Assembly (NCBI GenBank): GCA_947497315.1
Contig: CANMFX010000003.1
Coordinates: forward strand, 558,001-622,000
DNA from: an uncultured Sphingomonadaceae bacterium
Lineage (GTDB): Bacteria; Pseudomonadota; Alphaproteobacteria; Sphingomonadales; Sphingomonadaceae
DNA: 64,000 nt
Direction of reading: 5' to 3'
Shown here: in pieces, positions 17,416 through 26,152 of the stretch
How the letters are laid out: every line of letters begins with the position of its first letter
How positions within the stretch are numbered: position 1 is the stretch's first letter
Made by a program: the position numbers and the translations under genes
Notes under the pieces: model-generated
Database searches by the model: none
The model's input: the letters and a program-made list of their open reading frames with translations, nothing else
Told to the model about the DNA's origin: nothing

Positions 17416-18803
17416 ATGCGCCTACCATCGTCTGGCTTCGCCGCGATCTGCGCCTTTCTGACCAAGCCGCCATTGCTGCAGCCGCCGCTAAGGGCCCGGT
17501 CATCCCGGTCTACATCCTCGACGATGAAACACCCAAACACCGCATAATGGGCGGAGCCTCGCGCTGGTGGTTGCATCATAGCCTGGCATCTCTCGACACC
17601 GACCTGCGAGCCAAAGGATCACGGCTGATCTTACGGCGGGGTAAAGCGGCTGATATTTTGTCGGAACTGGCCGCGGAATATGGCGCGACAGAAATCCACG
17701 CGCTGCATCATTATGAACCCTGGTGGCTCAATGCGCAGAAGGACTTGCGGGCCAAACTGGATGATGATGCTGAACTCGTTCTACACCATGGCAATTACCT
17801 GTTGCCCCCGGGCACATTAAAAACCGGCAGTGGTGGTCCGTACAAAATCTATACGCCGTTCTGGAAATCCCTGCGCGAAAGGATGCCGCCAGCGCCGGCG
17901 ATGGCCCCGCCCAAGGCATTGGTTTCCCCGGATTCCTGGCCGGAAAGCGATGTTCTGGATGACTGGAATTTGCTGCCAACCAAGCCGGATTGGGCAAAGG
18001 GATTTGCCGACCATTGGACAGCGGGTGAACAAGGTGCGCAGGACAGTCTTGAGGCTTTTGTCGATAAAGCGGTGCAATATGATGAAGGCCGCAATCTGCC
18101 ATCCGAACAATTGGTGTCCTGCCTGTCTCCGCATCTCCATTTCGGTGAAATCAGTCCAGCGACGATCTGGAACCGGATTGCCGGGCGGGGCGCCGAAGTT
18201 GAAACCTATCTGAAAGAGATTGTCTGGCGGGATTATGCGCAGAATGTCATTCAGCAATTTCCGCAATATGGCGGGGAAAGCTATCGCGAAAAATTCAGAG
18301 CATTCCCGTGGCGCGATATGTCTGACCCCAAGGTTCGCAAGGATTATGACGCCTGGTGTCACGGTCAGACCGGTTATCCGATTGTCGATGCGGGCATGCG
18401 GGAACTATGGGCCTCGGGCTGGATGCATAATCGCGTGCGGATGATCACGGCGAGCTTCCTGGTCAAGCATTTGCTGATCGACTGGCGTCAGGGCGAGCAG
18501 TGGTTTTGGGATACTTTGGTCGACGCCGATTTTGCTTCGAACAGCGTCAATTGGCAATGGACGTCCGGAACCGGTGTCGACAGCAATATGTTCGTCCGTA
18601 TCATGGCACCGCTGACCCAATCAGAAAAATTCAATGCAGGTGATTATATCCGTAAATGGGTGCCGGAACTTGCCGATATCAGCGATCCTTATATCCATGA
18701 CCCCGAGGAAAGTGGCGCTAAACCGCCAAGCTATCGGTCAAAGATCATAGCCCACAAGGAGGCGCGCACGCGAGCATTGGACGCCTATGCACAAGTGAAA
18801 TGA
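17412..18803 (+). CDS. phrB: Deoxyribodipyrimidine photolyase (class I CPD type)
   Basis: A 463-residue blue-light-dependent DNA repair enzyme that splits cyclobutane pyrimidine dimers. The N-terminal photolyase domain begins IVWLRRDLRLSDQAAI. The FAD-binding half contains the signature WRDYAQNVIQQFPQYGGE, GQTGYPIVDAGMRELWASGW, MHNRVRMITASFLVKHLLID and DADFASNSVNWQWTSGTGVD, the last two being the photolyase signature with Asn near the flavin N5. Translation begins at a GTG within the last codons of the preceding membrane hydrolase gene. It is followed by an SDR and a cyclopropane fatty acid synthase gene, a trio that recurs in light- and singlet-oxygen-response clusters of alphaproteobacteria. 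Confidence 0.94.
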   Translation: MNAPTIVWLRRDLRLSDQAAIAAAAAKGPVIPVYILDDETPKHRIMGGASRWWLHHSLASLDTDLRAKGSRLILRRGKAADILSELAAEYGATEIHALHHYEPWWLNAQKDLRAKLDDDAELVLHHGNYLLPPGTLKTGSGGPYKIYTPFWKSLRERMPPAPAMAPPKALVSPDSWPESDVLDDWNLLPTKPDWAKGFADHWTAGEQGAQDSLEAFVDKAVQYDEGRNLPSEQLVSCLSPHLHFGEISPATIWNRIAGRGAEVETYLKEIVWRDYAQNVIQQFPQYGGESYREKFRAFPWRDMSDPKVRKDYDAWCHGQTGYPIVDAGMRELWASGWMHNRVRMITASFLVKHLLIDWRQGEQWFWDTLVDADFASNSVNWQWTSGTGVDSNMFVRIMAPLTQSEKFNAGDYIRKWVPELADISDPYIHDPEESGAKPPSYRSKIIAHKEARTRALDAYAQVK

Positions 18804-18962
18804 GAGAAAGGATTGAAATGGCAGGGGTAATTGCTTATCCACGCGAGCATTCGAAAGAAGGATATCAGGTCGATGAATAAGTAGGTCGCCTTCGGGCAAA
18901 TCAAAATGAAACCCTTCAGTCCGCTGGGCTGGGTATTTTGACACCTATATTCAGGATCTTTT

Positions 18963-19745
18963 ATGCACAGATTATCAGGAAAATTTTGCGTTATCACCGG
19001 TGCTGCTCGCGGCATTGGTAAAGCGATTGCCAAGGCCTTTATCGACGAGGGAGCGACGGTCCTTTTGACCGATAAGGACGCCGAAACATTGGCGCAGACT
19101 GGACGGGAATTGCGAAGTCCTACCCTCGTCCTCGACGTCGAAAAGGAAGCGGATTGGGGCCATCTGGCCGAGCTGCATCCCTCGGCGGACGTCGTCGTCA
19201 ACAATGCCGGGGTTACCGGATTTGAAGCCGGCGTGGGGCCTCATGACCCGGAAAGTGCGTCGCTGGAAGACTGGCGGGCTGTACACCGAGTCAATCTCGA
19301 TGGCACGTTCATGGGATGCCGATATGCTATCCGTGCGATGAAGGAAAAGGGAGCTGGTTCGATCATAAATATCTCGTCCCGCTCCGGCATGGTGGGCATT
19401 CCCGGTGCCGCGGCTTATGCGTCCTCAAAGGCGGCGATCCGCAACCACAGCAAATCAGTGGCGCTCTATTGCGCGCAACTGGGCTTGAATATCCGTTGCA
19501 ATTCCATCCACCCGGCCGCAATCATGACACCGATGTGGGAACCGATGCTGGGCGACGGTGCGGAGCGCGAGACCGCGATTGAGGCACTGGTCAAGGATAC
19601 GCCGATGCGGCGCTTTGGCGAGGCCGAGGAAGTGGCGGCAGTTGCTGTGCTGCTGGCTTCGGACGAGGCGAGCTATATTACTGGCACCGAAATGACCATT
19701 GATGGCGGCATTTTGGCTGGTTCTGCTGCGGCTCCGGGGTCTTGA
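18963..19745 (+). CDS. SDR family oxidoreductase
   Basis: A 260-residue classical short-chain dehydrogenase/reductase. The dinucleotide-binding motif is [15 protein letters not shown], followed by the structural NNAG ([14 protein letters not shown]) and the active-site Ser and Tyr-Lys ([16 protein letters not shown]). An acidic residue at the end of beta-2 (LLTDKDAE) suggests NAD(H) preference. C-terminal [13 protein letters not shown] is typical. Substrate not predictable. The 159-bp gap before it holds one 20-codon reading frame but no other gene. Its position between photolyase and cyclopropane synthase is the most informative clue to a role in stress physiology or lipid modification. Confidence 0.9.
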   Translation: MHRLSGKFCVITGAARGIGKAIAKAFIDEGATVLLTDKDAETLAQTGRELRSPTLVLDVEKEADWGHLAELHPSADVVVNNAGVTGFEAGVGPHDPESASLEDWRAVHRVNLDGTFMGCRYAIRAMKEKGAGSIINISSRSGMVGIPGAAAYASSKAAIRNHSKSVALYCAQLGLNIRCNSIHPAAIMTPMWEPMLGDGAERETAIEALVKDTPMRRFGEAEEVAAVAVLLASDEASYITGTEMTIDGGILAGSAAAPGS

Positions 19746-19811
19746 ATTGTTAGTCATTGATACGGATAGTTCCGCATTGCCAAGCAGTTACCACTGGTCC
19801 ATATTTGCATC

Positions 19812-21068
19812 ATGAATGCGGAGGCACCAAAACGAGGCAAGCACCTGCTCGACGCGCGCAAGCGCTTCGGGACAGGGGGCGGACTGTTCGCGCGCCTGAC
19901 TGCGCCGGGCTTTCACCGGATACTGGACCGGATCGACGTCGGCATGGATCATGGGACGTTTGAAGGTAAATTGCCCGATGGTACCACCCGCATTGTCGGT
20001 GGCCGCGGTGAGGGGCCGATGGCGGAAATCACCATCCACAGCTGGAACGCATTGCTACGTCTAGTGAATAGCGGATCGGTTGGCTGGTATCGCGCTTGGG
20101 AACTCGGCGAGTGGGAAAGCCCGGATCTGGTGCCGGTGTTCGATCTGTTCACGCGCAACCGTGCTGGTTTGAAGGATACAGGGCGTGCTGCCGGAATATT
20201 TCGGTTCATTGCCAAATTGCGCCATTCGCGGCGGCATAATGACAAGATACGCGCCCGGCAGAATATCCAATATCACTATGATCTGGGCAATGATTTCTAC
20301 CGCCTGTGGCTCGACGAAACCATGAGCTATTCCAGTGGATTGTTCGAAGATGCGGAAGGAAAAGCAGAAGCGTTAGACGAAGCGCAGGCGAAGAAGGTTG
20401 CGGCGATAGCCAGCCGTCTCGATACCAAGCCCGGTCAGAAGGTCTTGGAGATCGGATGCGGCTGGGGATATTTGTCGGGAACACTGGCACGAGACCACGG
20501 GCTGGACGTAACCGGCATTTCCCTATCTGACGAGCAAACCGAATGGGCGCGCAAGCACCATCCGGAGGCCAATTTCCTGATTCAAGATTATCGTGATGTC
20601 GATGGACAATATGACGCGATTGCCAGCGTCGAAATGGTTGAAGCGGTCGGGCAGAAATATTGGCCGGATTTTCTGGATTGCGTGGCGCGCAACCTGAAAC
20701 CCGGTGGGCGCGCTGCCATTCAATATATCAGCATCGCTGATGATATTTTCGAACAATATGCCGCGAGCGCTGACTTCATTCAGACCTATATTTTTCCCGG
20801 CGGTATGTTGCTTTCGGAAAGCCGGTTCCGCGCTCTTGCCGAAGAGCGCGGTCTCGTCTGGACGGATCAGCATGACTTCGGCGCCGATTATGCTCATACG
20901 CTTCGTCTCTGGCGTGAGCTTTTCGAAGCGGTTGTCGAGCAGGGGAAATTACCAAAAGGATTTGATGAGCGTTTTGTCCGGCTATGGCGCTATTATCTGA
21001 CCTATTGCGAAGGCGGTTTCAGTGGTGGCGGCATTAATGTCTCGCAAGTGACGTTGATAAAAGAATAA
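19812..21068 (+). CDS. cfa: Cyclopropane-fatty-acyl-phospholipid synthase
   Basis: A 418-residue SAM-dependent enzyme that adds a methylene bridge to unsaturated acyl chains of membrane phospholipids. The SAM-binding motif is VLEIGCGWGYLSGTLA, preceded by the substrate motif HYDLGNDFYRLWLDETMSYS. Other family marks are EMVEAVGQKYWPDF and QYISIADD. The C-terminus (LTYCEGGFSGGGINVSQVTL) is characteristic of CFA synthases. It sits 66 bases after the SDR gene on the same strand and 15 bases before the serine-hydrolase lipoprotein gene. Modification protects membranes against acid and oxidative stress. Confidence 0.94.
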   Translation: MNAEAPKRGKHLLDARKRFGTGGGLFARLTAPGFHRILDRIDVGMDHGTFEGKLPDGTTRIVGGRGEGPMAEITIHSWNALLRLVNSGSVGWYRAWELGEWESPDLVPVFDLFTRNRAGLKDTGRAAGIFRFIAKLRHSRRHNDKIRARQNIQYHYDLGNDFYRLWLDETMSYSSGLFEDAEGKAEALDEAQAKKVAAIASRLDTKPGQKVLEIGCGWGYLSGTLARDHGLDVTGISLSDEQTEWARKHHPEANFLIQDYRDVDGQYDAIASVEMVEAVGQKYWPDFLDCVARNLKPGGRAAIQYISIADDIFEQYAASADFIQTYIFPGGMLLSESRFRALAEERGLVWTDQHDFGADYAHTLRLWRELFEAVVEQGKLPKGFDERFVRLWRYYLTYCEGGFSGGGINVSQVTLIKE

Positions 21069-21083
21069 AAACAGGAGTGGATA

Positions 21084-22316
21084 ATGGGTTTAGGTAAAAA
21101 ACTGACGCTTGCGATGACAGGCGTTGGACTGTGTCTCGCGCTACCCGGTTGCGAGAAAGTCAAGGAAGTTGCGGCAGATGCCGCTGGATTGCCGACCGAT
21201 AAAAATATCCTGTTCTGGACAGATGATCAGCGCAACAAAGCTTTTCGGATGATGGATACGCTCGTACCTTCCAATACGATTGAGGCCGGTTCAGCGCCCA
21301 AGATACTGGAAAAAGGCGAAGCGCTCCCCAAGGAATTTGAAGTGGATGGCGAGATGCTGTCGGTTGATCAATATATGGCTGATCAACGAACCGCCGGCAT
21401 TGTGATATTGCAGGACGGGAAAATCCGGCTGGAAGAATATCGCATGGATTTTGGCAAGGATGATCGCTGGACGTCTTTCTCTGTCGCGAAATCGCTGGTT
21501 TCGACAATGGTCGGCGCAGCGATCAAGGATGGTTTTATCAAGTCTATCGACGATCCACTCACCGATTATATCCCCGAGCTGAAAGGCAGTGGGTATGACG
21601 GCGTTACGGTCCAGCAACTGCTGACCATGACGTCCGGGGTGAAATGGAATGAGGACTATGCCGATCCTAAATCCGATGTAGCATTGTTCAACAATACCAA
21701 GCCGGTTGATGGCGTTAACCCGATCATCGTCTATATGAAGACGCTGAAGAGTGAAGCAGAGCCCGGCACGCGCTGGCAATATAATACCGGTGAAACCAAT
21801 CTTATAGGGGTGCTGGTAGCGAAGGCTACGGGCAAAACGATATCCGAATATCTCTCTGAAAAAGTCTGGACACCTTATGGCATGTCACAGGACGGGGAAT
21901 GGCTACTCAATGAAGGTGGTAAGGAAATTGGCGGTTGCTGTATCTCTGCCACCGTCAGGGACTATGCGCTTTTTGGCCAATTCGCGATGAACGGCGGGAC
22001 TGTTGGTGACGCGTCAATCGTTCCTGATGGATGGTTTGCCAAGGCGGGCACGAAGCAGGCTGATATTGGTATTCCCGGTCGCGGTTATGGCTATCAATGG
22101 TGGACTTTTGATGATGGCAGCTTTGCCGGTCAGGGTATTTTCGGGCAGGGGATATTCATCGATCCAGCGCGCAAATTGGTGGTCGCCAGTAACAGCAATT
22201 GGCCAAGCGCAACCCCGGAAGAGCAGGGTGCTCAACGCATCGCCTTTTTCAATGCGGTTAAAGCCTATCTGGATTCAGAGAATGGAGAAGCGACGGAAAC
22301 CGCTGCTGCTAATTGA
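21084..22316 (+). CDS. Serine hydrolase lipoprotein (beta-lactamase class C/CubicO type)
   Basis: A 410-residue predicted lipoprotein: the first 23 residues end in a lipobox LALPGC. The catalytic domain belongs to the beta-lactamase-related serine hydrolases. The nucleophile Ser-x-x-Lys is in TSFSVAKSLVSTMVG, the Tyr-x-Asn motif in WQYNTGETNLIG, and a third motif near GIPGRGYGYQWWTF. The C-terminal region ends in a short acidic tail. The protein is likely anchored to the periplasmic face of a membrane; esterase, amidase or carboxypeptidase activities all occur in this family. A good AGGAG site lies 8 bases before the ATG. Its stop overlaps the convergent SDR gene by 8 bases. Confidence 0.88.
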   Translation: MGLGKKLTLAMTGVGLCLALPGCEKVKEVAADAAGLPTDKNILFWTDDQRNKAFRMMDTLVPSNTIEAGSAPKILEKGEALPKEFEVDGEMLSVDQYMADQRTAGIVILQDGKIRLEEYRMDFGKDDRWTSFSVAKSLVSTMVGAAIKDGFIKSIDDPLTDYIPELKGSGYDGVTVQQLLTMTSGVKWNEDYADPKSDVALFNNTKPVDGVNPIIVYMKTLKSEAEPGTRWQYNTGETNLIGVLVAKATGKTISEYLSEKVWTPYGMSQDGEWLLNEGGKEIGGCCISATVRDYALFGQFAMNGGTVGDASIVPDGWFAKAGTKQADIGIPGRGYGYQWWTFDDGSFAGQGIFGQGIFIDPARKLVVASNSNWPSATPEEQGAQRIAFFNAVKAYLDSENGEATETAAAN

Positions 22317-23010
22317 CGTCGAAACTCTCGCCGGTTTCAAAATCGCTGGCGAGGATTTCAACCATGCGATCTGCAACGACTTCCGGCGGTTTTACGGATT
22401 GGGGATCTTCACCAGGATAGGCATTTGCCCGCATATTCGTTCGAGTACGACCCGGATTGATAATCGCGGTGCGCAATTTGCCTAGGTTGCGCATCTCTTC
22501 GCCATAGCTGATGACTAGCGTTTCGAGCGCGGCTTTGGAGGCTCCATAGGCGCCCCAAAAGGCACGGGGAGAGCGGCCGACGCTGCTGGTTATGGCGAGT
22601 AGGCGGGCATCTTCGCTTTTGCGCATCATTGGATCAAATGCAGCAATCAATGCTTGTTGCGCGATCAGGTTGAGAGTCAGGAGGTTGTTAAACTCTTTGC
22701 CATCAATGGCAGGAACCGGAGTCAATGTACCCAGCATGGCCGCATTCAAAACCACGATATCAAGTGCTTCCCAGCGATCCGAGATGGCATGAGCGAGGCG
22801 ACCGATGCTATCGCCATCGGTCAGATCAAGAGGCGCGATAGTGGCATGTCCGCCGGCCTGGTGAATCTTCTCTTCTACCTCTTCCAGGTCTTTTGCAGTG
22901 CGAGCCGTTAATATGACGTGGGCATCTTTCGCCGCCAAAGCGATTGCAGTAGCAGCACCAATACCACGGCTTGCGCCGGTGACCAGCGCCAGTTGATTTT
23001 CAAAACTCAT
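22309..23010 (-). CDS. SDR family NAD(P)-dependent oxidoreductase
   Basis: A 233-residue classical short-chain dehydrogenase. The cofactor motif is TGASRGIGAATAIAL, with Arg after beta-2 (LTARTAKDLEE) suggesting NADP(H). NAAMLGT replaces the usual NNAG. The active-site Ser and Tyr-Lys are in ITSSVGRSPRAF and YGASKAALETL. It follows purF by 15 bases and is presumably co-transcribed with it, an arrangement seen repeatedly in sphingomonads although no metabolic link is known. Substrate is not predictable. Confidence 0.9.
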   Translation of the reverse strand: MSFENQLALVTGASRGIGAATAIALAAKDAHVILTARTAKDLEEVEEKIHQAGGHATIAPLDLTDGDSIGRLAHAISDRWEALDIVVLNAAMLGTLTPVPAIDGKEFNNLLTLNLIAQQALIAAFDPMMRKSEDARLLAITSSVGRSPRAFWGAYGASKAALETLVISYGEEMRNLGKLRTAIINPGRTRTNMRANAYPGEDPQSVKPPEVVADRMVEILASDFETGESFDVN

Positions 23011-23025
23011 TGTTAAATTTCAAAC

Positions 23026-24519
23026 CTATCCAACTTGCTCGACCAATATAGGTGTTTCTTTTGCCGCCACCTTCTCATTTAACAGAGTAAGCTGATCAGG
23101 CTGCTGCCCACCTTCCTGATCTGTCAGCGGTGTTGGGTACGCGCCGGTGAAGCAGGCATCACAATATTGTGGCTCCACTTCCTGACGTGATTTCTCACCG
23201 ACGGCTTTGTAAAGTCCATCTATGGAAATGAAAGAGAGGCTGTCCGCTTGAATATACTCGCACATTTGCTCGACCGATTTCATCGCAGCCAGCAATTTTT
23301 CCCGTGTCGGCGTGTTCACACCATAAAAGCAGCTGTGCATGGTCGGCGGACTGGCGATACGCATATGCACTTCTGCGGCGCCAGCTTCGCGCATCATCTG
23401 GACAATTTTTAAACTGGTGGTTCCACGCACGATACTGTCATCGATCAGGACAATTTTTTTGCCGTTTACCAATGGTCTGTTGGCATTGTGTTTAAGTTTT
23501 ACGCCAAGATGGCGGACGCCGTCACCGGGTTGAATGAAAGTGCGGCCGACATAGTGGGACCGAATGATGCCCAGTTCAAATGGGATGCCTGACTGTTCAG
23601 CGTAACCGATGGCAGCGGGTGTTCCGCTATCTGGAACTGGTATGACATAATCTGCATCGACCGGGTTTTCGATGGCGAGCTGCGCACCGATTTCTTTGCG
23701 TACGCTATAAACTGACGAGCCATCGACGATGGAATCCGGACGCGAAAAATAGACATGCTCGAAAATGCAGGGTCGAGGATTTGTTTGTCCAAATGGTCGA
23801 TGCGAACGCATTTCGCCGTTGGAGACGACGATCAACTCGCCGGCATCAACGCTTCGGACATAGTCTGCGCCGACAAGGTCGAGGGCCACTGTCTCGGATG
23901 CAAAAACATAGGCATCGCCAATTTTCCCTATCACCAAAGGCCGGATGCCCAGAGGATCACGGCAGGCAATCATGCCTTCCGGTGTCATGCAAATGAGTGA
24001 GTAGGCGCCCTCCACTTTTCTGAGGGCATCGATAAACTTGTCCAGAAGTGTCCGGTATTTTGATGTCGCCAGCAGGTGAATAATCACTTCGGTATCGCTG
24101 GTTGACTGAAATATCGATCCATTCTGCACCAACTCGTGCCGTAATTTCAGCGCATTGGAAATATTTCCGTTATGAGCGATAGCAAAACCGCCGGAAGCAA
24201 GATCTGCTTCCAGCGGCTGAATGTTACGCAATGTCCCGGCACCGGTAGTGGAATAGCGGACATGGCCGCAAGCATAGTCGCCGCGCAGCTTGTCCATGAC
24301 TTCCTGGCTATCGAAATTGCCTGCCACTGGGCCAAGGGCACGATGACTATAGAATTCGCGGCCATTGCGGCATGTGATTCCGGCTGCCTCTTGTCCGCGA
24401 TGCTGTAAGGCATGAAGGCCCAGAGCAACCATCGCGGCGGCGTCTTCAACTCCGGCGACACCAAATACACCGCATTCTTCATGTAGTTTGTCATCTTCAA
24501 ACGGGTGGGTTGTAAGCAT
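23026..24519 (-). CDS. purF: Amidophosphoribosyltransferase
   Basis: A 497-residue enzyme for the first committed step of purine synthesis: PRPP + glutamine to phosphoribosylamine. An N-terminal propeptide of about 15 residues (MLTTHPFEDDKLHEE) precedes the nucleophile Cys in CGVFGVAG, so removal of the propeptide is required. The glutaminase domain continues with LHALQHRGQEAAGITC and HNGNISNALKLR. The PRPP-binding motif of the C-terminal domain is VLIDDSIVRGTTS, with NRPLVNGKKIV just before it. The enzyme is divergent from hisI across a 196-bp space in which no purine-repressor-type palindrome was recognised. Confidence 0.97.
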   Translation of the reverse strand: MLTTHPFEDDKLHEECGVFGVAGVEDAAAMVALGLHALQHRGQEAAGITCRNGREFYSHRALGPVAGNFDSQEVMDKLRGDYACGHVRYSTTGAGTLRNIQPLEADLASGGFAIAHNGNISNALKLRHELVQNGSIFQSTSDTEVIIHLLATSKYRTLLDKFIDALRKVEGAYSLICMTPEGMIACRDPLGIRPLVIGKIGDAYVFASETVALDLVGADYVRSVDAGELIVVSNGEMRSHRPFGQTNPRPCIFEHVYFSRPDSIVDGSSVYSVRKEIGAQLAIENPVDADYVIPVPDSGTPAAIGYAEQSGIPFELGIIRSHYVGRTFIQPGDGVRHLGVKLKHNANRPLVNGKKIVLIDDSIVRGTTSLKIVQMMREAGAAEVHMRIASPPTMHSCFYGVNTPTREKLLAAMKSVEQMCEYIQADSLSFISIDGLYKAVGEKSRQEVEPQYCDACFTGAYPTPLTDQEGGQQPDQLTLLNEKVAAKETPILVEQVG

Positions 24520-24715
24520 ATCGCACCTTGTTTGCTGCCCAAAATATATGCGTCCTAATGACGCCAGCAGGGGATGGCAGGGATATAGATTTGATTCCCG
24601 GGTTTGTCTTCCCCCTTGGTCATAAAAATATCATATTTGTCGCGTTTCATCGACTTGATAGCGGAAAGAGCGGTTTTGCGTTGCGTGTTGTGCTCTGCAA
24701 CTCTAGTTCAAACGA

Positions 24716-25090
24716 ATGACCGATGATCAAAATTCAGACCGTGAGTCCGGTTTGCAGCTTAATCCGAAATATGATTCGAACGGTTTGATAACCGCTGTAG
24801 TCACCGATGATTCGTCTGGCGATGTTCTGATGGTGGCGTTTATGGATGCTAAGGCGCTACATCTGACTTTGGAAACAGGCGTGGCGCATTTCTATTCGCG
24901 CAGTCGCCAGAAACTTTGGAAGAAAGGTGAGACGTCGGGCAATATTTTGAATTTGGTCGAGATGCGCATTGACTGTGATCAAGACGCTATATGGATCAAG
25001 GCTAGGCCAGCTGGGCCGACCTGCCATACCGGAGCCACAAGTTGCTTTTATCGGATAGTGGGGAAGGATCGATTGGAGAATATCGAATGA
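24716..25090 (+). CDS. hisI: Phosphoribosyl-AMP cyclohydrolase
   Basis: A 124-residue zinc- and magnesium-dependent enzyme for the third step of histidine synthesis, the opening of the purine ring of PR-AMP. Motifs are [20 protein letters not shown], the metal-binding [11 protein letters not shown] and the zinc cysteine motif [11 protein letters not shown]. Monofunctional HisI (without the HisE domain) is the normal alphaproteobacterial form. No other his genes lie in the window. The gene overlaps the next lipoprotein gene by four bases. No clear ribosome-binding site precedes the ATG. Confidence 0.95.
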   Translation: MTDDQNSDRESGLQLNPKYDSNGLITAVVTDDSSGDVLMVAFMDAKALHLTLETGVAHFYSRSRQKLWKKGETSGNILNLVEMRIDCDQDAIWIKARPAGPTCHTGATSCFYRIVGKDRLENIE

Positions 25091-25623
25091 AACCTAGGAT
25101 TATTGCACTGACAGCCTGCTTGTTAGCTGCTTGCAATCAGTCCGGTACACAATCAGACGACTCTCTAGCAGTTTCAACAGAGGAGCCTTCGGGGTTGGAA
25201 AAGGCGGCGATCGAAGCGGGCGTTATTCCAGATGTTCGCAACGTTAGTCTATCAGGAGCCTTTGAGAGACAAAGTGATCTGGGAGAAGATCGATTTTGCG
25301 CGGTTGGTAATGATGAAGCCGGTTATCAGATTGGCCTGCTCGCGGTTTTTGGACCAGATAGCAAATGCGAAGGGTTGGGGGCTGCTAGACGGTTGGGCGA
25401 AGACGTTGAGATAATTTTGGACAGCGAACAAAGATGTGGTTTTACCGCAATCTTTGATGGCGTTTCCCTTCGTTTTCCGGGCAATTTGCCAGAATCTTGT
25501 GCGAGCTATTGCACGCCACGGGCTGTTCTCGACGGAGTCAGCTTCTACTTGGTGGGAGAAGGGGACGCGGTGGCACGATCAACGCGCGGCCGTGAAATTG
25601 ATAGCTTATGTCCCAGCGGTTAG
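25087..25623 (+). CDS. Cysteine-containing lipoprotein of unknown function
   Basis: A 178-residue predicted lipoprotein: [16 protein letters not shown] ends in an LLAAC lipobox. The mature protein has a low-complexity Ser/Asp/Gly linker, then a compact domain with six cysteines (in DRFCAVG, DSKCEGL, EQRCGFT, PESCASY, SYCTPR and DSLCPSG) that can form up to three disulphides in the periplasm. The ATG at 25087 overlaps the hisI stop (ATGA); an alternative frame start 15 codons earlier would bury the signal peptide and is rejected. No family recognised. Confidence 0.75.
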   Translation: MKPRIIALTACLLAACNQSGTQSDDSLAVSTEEPSGLEKAAIEAGVIPDVRNVSLSGAFERQSDLGEDRFCAVGNDEAGYQIGLLAVFGPDSKCEGLGAARRLGEDVEIILDSEQRCGFTAIFDGVSLRFPGNLPESCASYCTPRAVLDGVSFYLVGEGDAVARSTRGREIDSLCPSG

Positions 25624-25625
25624 TA

Positions 25626-25661
25626 TTGACGTTTACGTTAGCGTAAGCTATAAGGAGGCAT
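25626..25661 (+). promoter_or_regulatory. MerR-gene promoter with apparently leaderless start
   Basis: TTGACG (25626-25631) and TATAAG (25649-25654) are separated by exactly 17 bases. The predicted start of transcription, about 7 bases after the -10 box, falls on or next to the ATG at 25660. AAGGAGG at 25652-25658 lies only one base before the ATG, too close to work normally. A leaderless mRNA is the consistent reading. Confidence 0.6.
25633..25646. promoter_or_regulatory. Probable MerR operator (inverted repeat in promoter spacer)
   Basis: TTACGTTAGCGTAA is an inverted repeat with six of seven base pairs matching (TTACG/CGTAA arms) lying in the -35/-10 spacer. MerR-family proteins bind exactly this position. 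The TTTACG/CGTAA arms are like those reported for LiuR-type regulators of branched-chain and fatty acid catabolism, which matches the downstream gene; the similarity is recalled, not aligned. Confidence 0.55.
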
Positions 25662-26097
25662 GTCGAAATCGCTTAACCATGCCGAGATTGATACGCCTGA
25701 CTTAAAGAATCGTGAAACGTTTACGATTTCCGATCTGTCTGAGGAATTTGGAGTCACGGCTCGTGCGCTCCGTTTCTATGAAGACGAAGGCCTTATCGCA
25801 CCACATCGCAAAGGGTTGTCCCGTATCTACACAAAGCGTGATCGGGCACGTCTTGCATGGATCATGCGCGCTAAAAACGTCGGTTTCAGCCTGACCGAGA
25901 TTCGTGAGATGATTGATCTTTATGATCTGGGTGACGGCCGAATTACGCAGATGAAGGTGACGATTGATCGATGCCAGGAAAAAGTAGACCTGCTTAAGCA
26001 ACAGCGAAGCGACATTGACAGTTCGATTAAAGAACTGACCGAGTTTATAAAGATTGTGCAAGAGGCCGTAAAAGACGCCAAAGTACAACAAAGTTAG
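25660..26097 (+). CDS. MerR family transcriptional regulator, likely of acyl-CoA catabolism
   Basis: A 145-residue DNA-binding regulator. The winged helix-turn-helix begins FTISDLSEEFGVTARALRFY and continues with YEDEGLIAPHRKGLSRIYTK, the MerR signature, followed by GFSLTEIREMIDLYD. The C-terminal half (residues about 85-140) is a long dimerisation coiled coil rich in Lys, Gln and Ile. There is no metal-binding cysteine, so a metabolite or redox-insensitive effector is expected. It resembles LiuR-type regulators and lies directly upstream of a large acyl-CoA dehydrogenase gene, the likely target. Its own promoter carries an inverted repeat, implying autoregulation. Confidence 0.85.
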   Translation: MSKSLNHAEIDTPDLKNRETFTISDLSEEFGVTARALRFYEDEGLIAPHRKGLSRIYTKRDRARLAWIMRAKNVGFSLTEIREMIDLYDLGDGRITQMKVTIDRCQEKVDLLKQQRSDIDSSIKELTEFIKIVQEAVKDAKVQQS

Positions 26098-26152
26098 AGG
26101 ACAATTTGCCAGTATTATCTGGCTATTCCCATTTAAGAGAAAGTCATAAAAA

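Noticed and set aside
18818-18880. 20-codon open frame after the photolyase gene with a purine-rich GAGAAAGG upstream
   Set aside because: Too short to support without conservation data; no recognised peptide.
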